This document shows positions 59,824 to 64,000 of a stretch of 64,000 nucleotides of DNA, one piece after another. Within the stretch, counting starts at the first letter, position 1. Each line of letters begins with the position of its first letter. The notes below the pieces were generated by a model that did not search any database, was not told the origin of the DNA, and was given only the letters and a program-made list of their open reading frames with translations. Both the position numbers and the translations under genes were made by a program. Origin of the DNA: Erythrophleum ivorense (lineage: Eukaryota; Streptophyta; Magnoliopsida; Fabales; Fabaceae); NCBI GenBank assembly GCA_026724425.1, contig JAIUCV010000001.1, positions 1,746,001-1,810,000 on the forward strand, written 5' to 3'.

Positions 59824-62480
59824 AGTTGACATCTCTGTGAAGAATTGATAAGGTAGGACTGTTTAGCTTGTTCTTCATGATACGTAGAGGTTGATGCTCT
59901 TCTTGTGGGTACGCTTATCTCTTTTTAGTGGAAGGTCATCAGGGAGAAGGCAAGATGATGAAGAGAAGTTACCCTTTGTATCCATGGGCTATTGCAAAAT
60001 AATAAGAGCTGAATGTATCTATTGCCTGTATAGTTCATTTCTAGTGCTACATGAGATGATAGTTTTCCGGGTATATATTCGTCACCTATTATGAGTAAGA
60101 ATTAAGATACAGGATTGTTAGAATTTTTTTTTAATATGAAACTTTTTTTAGTGCATAACATGATAGCAGTATGGAAATTTAAATTTAAGATCTTTTGTAA
60201 ATTATTTAAATATATTGTAATGTGAAAATAATCAGCGTCTTGGGGAGTTCATTTTCAGTACTGTTATAATATTCAAGTATTATTGTCATTTATATACTGT
60301 TATGTAATCCAATTATTTCGTGCGAAGTTAAGTAATTTAATTTCAAATTATAGTTGAGTTTGATCAATTATAAGCAAGAATTGTTATGAATTTTAGCGAT
60401 AAATAGACGGGAATGGTAATTTAATAGGTTTAACAGTGGTCATTTCCTTGTTTAAAATGGATCAATTTATTAAACTGGAATAATTGTAATATTTAGTGTG
60501 TATTACCGAATAATATATGTAGCATAAACGCATGTTAAAAAATAAAATTATGAGGGATTACACCTTTTGACCTTAATTGAATTTTAAGGCTAATGCTAAG
60601 TTGATTTAAATCAGTCTTTGAAGGAGCTTACTATGATCACATGAAGTTAATCTAATTTCGAATAAGATAATTCGGTTTTGATTAAAATGAAAATGAATAT
60701 TAACGGTTTGGCGTACAATTAAGCAATTGGAGTAGCAAACTGAAAATGTTAGACAGACGAACAAACAAACAAACGAATGAACAAAGTAGGATGCTTAAAC
60801 ATTTCTGCAAGTTTTCCCAAGAGGCCATAATGTCTAGTTCCACACTAAATTGAGTTTGTCTGTCTGAAACTATGTAGGGAGTAAATTTGTATTTAAAAGA
60901 GGAATTTGACTATTTGTAGCAAGCAAGAAATAGAAATTGGATTGTCTCAACTTTTTAGAAAATTGATCATTTCATTTTCAAGAGATCGATATACTGTTTA
61001 TGGATTTTTTTTTTTTTTACAGGATTGCAGGTGTGAGGTTCAACCAAGTGGTGGATTTTATTTGACTGATGGGTCACGTACATATTTTATTCTTTATTTT
61101 TCTGAAATTGGCATAACTAATTTTTTCAAAATTTAAAAAGATCCAAATTGAAAGAAATATATCTTAAAAGTGGGAATATTGCATAGGCTGAATTGCTCTT
61201 TCTTTCATTATTAAAAAAATTTACTATCATTTAACCTCAGGATTTCTATCCCCATTCTCATCCGCACATGAAATATCAAAGGATGCAGCAATTAAATCTG
61301 AAAGCAATGAATGACTATGATAACTAAAGGAAGGCTAAATAATATGCATTTTCATTTCATTAATTTCTCCTAATTTCAAAAGCACATGGTACGACAACAA
61401 CAAATGTCCAGCTAAATTATTATTTCTAAAATTTTTATGGCATTCCACTTTTAGAAGAGAAAAGGGGTTTCATATATCAGGATATAGACATGGACATGGC
61501 ATCTACATCAACACCATGCCATTTTGCTGCCATGTTCCCTTTGCAGTTGTAAAATCCCGAAAAATTCGATGTACTAACATTCTTCTATTATGTCATTACA
61601 TCTCCTAAGGTTTCAACCAAATATAAAACCATTTATTCATGCTCAAACAAAAAGTTGGAAGAAAGCCAACTCTTCGTGGCATGTATTAGAAGAGATAGAG
61701 AATTGTGAGATAATTATACAAAGGTGAACATCAATTAGTGTCATAAAAATTTATAAGAAAATTTTTGGGTAGATTTAATCCATTAAAGATTATAGGAATT
61801 AGACTAATAAGCTTTAGAATAACTTTAAAAATAACTTTAGGATTAGATGTAGTCCTTTGGAAATAAAATTCCTTAATTTAGTTCTTCAATTAAAATGATC
61901 TTCTCTATAAAGCATTTTATGACTTTCTAATATGATAAAAGTTAGCTCTAATACAAATAGATATTGTTTTGGAGGTTGAGATACATGAGTAAGATCATCT
62001 CGTTAGTTAGTAACCATGAGGAATTTTATTTTTGCTTAACAAATGAATCATTGTGATTAGGGGAAATGTTTGGAGAGCTAAATTAAAAAGATTTTACTTT
62101 TAAAAAAATTAAATTAGAAGGAGACTGATCTTTCAAGAACTCAATTGAAAGACTTTTAAAAGATTAAATTGATAAGAGAATAATTTTTTATAAATTAAGT
62201 TATTAATTTATTCAAAAATTCTTTTTATCACTTTATTTTAAACTAATGGAGTATTTGCTTTTGACAAAGTATATAGTATTATTTTATTATCTCTATTAAA
62301 AAAAATGAAATCAAAACCAAATTAAACTTTTAAGTACTAAAATTATAAAAAGATATTTAAAAAGTCAATTGATGTTGTGTTTATATTTGTAGGATGAAAA
62401 TTAAATTTTTTTCTGTTATTAACTTCATTGATTTATGTTTTGATAAACTAAATTTAAATTAAATATTTTGAAATGTTGTT
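59824..62480. other. EXO70A1 3' UTR and intergenic DNA
   Basis: The 3' untranslated region probably covers the first few hundred bases, but the poly(A) site cannot be fixed. The rest is AT-rich with no recognised gene, RNA or repeat. Confidence 0.5.
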
Positions 62481-63597
62481 TCATATTTGTTATCACTGAT
62501 CCCTAGAATCTATACTAGCATGATCGTAGAGTTGGTTTTATTTATAATTTTAAGATTGAAATCATGCAATGTTCATAATTCCATCAATCATTCAAGGCAT
62601 TATTTATTCCCCCCTTCCTCCTCCTCGAGACTAGAAAAAGAAAGCCCTGTCCATTCAAACAGACAAACAGTCCTCCCCCTCTTTTTCCTCGTTATTGGTG
62701 GAATAATCTCCTTTTTCTCCACCTTCTCTTTTCTTACCTTTTTTTTTTTCTTTCTCTTTTCCATCTATTAATTTTTGAGCTTATTCTTAACAAAAGCCAT
62801 TATTCCCTTCCCTGTGTTCAAACCTTGTTTCTTTGCCTTTGTTATTTTATAGTTCCCACGCCAACTTTAGATTATCCTCTCACCTTTACAAATATATGTG
62901 TATATATATATATATATATGACTACACTGAGAAAGAGAGGGAGAGAAAGAGAAAAGTTGTATCCATCCATCACATGCAATCCACTTTCTCATACAAAGCC
63001 AAAATTTCCCTCACTTACAAGAAAAGCACAAATCCCACATCAAATCTCTCGCTTGCAGACACAACTCTTAAGGGTCCCCAACCCAAGTATAAACCAGCAC
63101 ACATATCTCCAACCTCTCTCAAACTAGCTATCAGAGTCTGTTTTATTTTCTTTTTCTTGCCATCAAAATGGAAGCTCTCATTGATCCCAAATTCTTTTAA
63201 GTTGTGGTGTCTTGTTGTGCATCTTTCTGAGCTGTTGTTCTTGCTGTTGTACTGGCAACTAACAAGAGAAGCGCAAATCCCTGCATGAAAAATCTCTCTT
63301 CCATGACAAAACCTCAAGTGTCCTCGTCCCAAGTCTAAACCAGCTGAAATATCTGCATCCTCGTCGAACTAGTACTTGTGCTCTCCTGTTGTGTATGTTT
63401 GTGACCTGTTGTGTATCCAAAAACCTCGTCACTAACAAGAGCCCAAATCCCACATCAAATCTCCAGCCTCCTCAACCTTCACAATGAAGCCAGCTCATTG
63501 ATCACCTTAAACCCCGTTATTAATTAGCTTTTGCTCTCTTGTTGTGCATCTTTGTGAGCCGTTCTTGTTGTAGAGTCACAACTTTGAGAAGAAGAAG
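62481..63597 (+). promoter_or_regulatory. SMXL3-like upstream region and 5' leader
   Basis: The region has pyrimidine-rich tracts (62600-62760), a TA microsatellite (62902-62918) and a GA-rich tract (62930-62957). Upstream ORFs before the main start include MEALIDPKFF (63168-63200), an 17-codon frame starting MKNLSSMTKPQ (63285-63338), a 30-codon frame starting MFVTCCVSKNLVT (63395-63487) and MKPAH (63484-63501). If this stretch is transcribed, the main start would sit behind several upstream ORFs. The transcription start is unknown. Confidence 0.45.
63017..63580 (+). repeat. Three-copy degenerate tandem repeat in the SMXL3-like leader
   Basis: Copies start at about 63017 (ACAAGAAAAGCACAAATCCC), 63260 (AACAAGAGAAGCGCAAATCC) and 63433 (TAACAAGAGCCCAAATCC). 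Each continues with a CATCAAATCTC-like block, has an AACTAG or AATTAG block, and ends with TCTTGTTGTGCATCTTTGTG or a variant, then GAGC(T/C)GTT. Spacing is about 243 and 173 bp, so copy 1 is longest. The repeat ends about 20 bp before the start codon. Confidence 0.75.
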
Positions 63598-64000
63598 ATG
63601 AGAGCAGGAATTTGCAGCATACAGCTTCAGGCTCTCACACCAGAGGCAGCAAATGTTGTGAAGCAAGCTGTGAGTCTAGCCACAAGGCGTGGCCACGCAC
63701 AAGTGACCCCTCTCCACGTGGCAAGCGCTATGCTCACGACTTCCACAGGACTCCTCCGAAGGGCTTGTTTACAATGCCACTCTCACCCTCTCCAATGCAA
63801 GGCCTTAGAGCTTTGCTTCAACGTCGCCCTCAATCGCCTGCCTGCGTCCACACCGAGTCCACTCCTAGGCCCTCACTACACTAATCATTGTAATTCCAAT
63901 AATACTCCTTCTCTTTCTAATGCCTTGGTGGCTGCTTTCAAAAGGGCACAGTCTCACCAGCGACGTGGGTCCATTGAGACCCAAAACCAGCCCATTTTGG
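63598..64000 (+). CDS. SMXL3: SMXL3-like protein (Clp-N domain), 5' part, cut by window end
   Basis: The open frame starts MRAGICSIQLQALTPEAANV, then VKQAVSLATRRGHAQVTPLH and VASAML. It continues with LLRRAC, HPLQCKALELCFNVALNRLP, then ALVAAFKRAQSHQRRGSIET, and is still open at 64000 after 134 codons. This is the double Clp-N domain of SMXL proteins. RRGSIE and the single-residue spacing resemble SMXL3 more than SMAX1 or SMXL4/5. SMXL3 acts with SMXL4/5 in phloem formation and is not a known strigolactone-degraded member. The C-terminal ATPase-like domains lie beyond the window, so subfamily identity is not certain. Confidence 0.88.
   Translation, partial: MRAGICSIQLQALTPEAANVVKQAVSLATRRGHAQVTPLHVASAMLTTSTGLLRRACLQCHSHPLQCKALELCFNVALNRLPASTPSPLLGPHYTNHCNSNNTPSLSNALVAAFKRAQSHQRRGSIETQNQPIL

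Noticed and set aside
62833..63288. 151-residue open frame in the SMXL3-like leader as a separate gene
   Set aside because: It runs through a TA microsatellite and the tandem repeat, with low-complexity translation; better read as leader DNA.

Overview
This is a plant nuclear genome window, most likely from a woody eudicot. Genes are split by GT-AG introns, intergenic DNA is AT-rich and full of transposon remnants, and the three good genes resemble Arabidopsis VPS60, EXO70A1 and SMXL3. It has no bacterial features (operons, ribosome binding sites, CRISPR).

Layout. 0-8.4 kb: a gene graveyard holding a Mutator-like transposase remnant, an inverted-repeat element, a frameshifted PPR gene fragment, the last exon of a DYRK-like protein kinase, and a LINE remnant. 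8.5-14.3 kb, minus strand: an intact seven-exon VPS60/CHMP5 gene (ESCRT-III-associated, 237 aa), with a cluster of TGGGCY (site II) motifs upstream. 14.7-31.2 kb: repeat-rich intergenic DNA with MITE-like elements, a diverged direct-repeat pair about 2 kb apart, and a clearly bounded CACTA transposon (23744-27110, AAT target duplication). 31.45-59.82 kb, plus strand: an EXO70A1-type exocyst gene with 12 coding exons (652 aa) spread over 28.4 kb. Three introns (5.2, 7.0 and 11.0 kb) hold most of that length. 59.8-63.6 kb: 3' flank and a repeat-bearing leader. 63.6 kb to the end: the start of an SMXL3-like gene cut by the window edge.

The introns of EXO70A1 hold the most structured part of the window. 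Intron 2 carries a MITE family and an inverted-repeat element with an internal minisatellite. Intron 4 carries a LINE, split by an internally deleted Gypsy element, whose own LTR is split by a 393-bp TRIM. Intron 7 carries a short LTR element whose primer-binding site was hit by an RTE-type LINE (13-bp target duplication). Its second LTR is split by an 8.2-kb Gypsy element, which holds part of another Gypsy element. Every coding exon and splice site of EXO70A1 nevertheless reads cleanly.

The three intact genes do not form a pathway unit, although VPS60 (endosomal sorting) and EXO70A1 (exocytosis) both act in membrane trafficking. No clearly new molecular system was found. The most unusual signals are the nested-element histories, including a TRIM whose LTRs differ more than those of its older host, and a three-copy repeat with upstream ORFs in the SMXL3 leader. 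All calls were made by reading and hand translation, and family names rest on remembered protein features rather than a database search.
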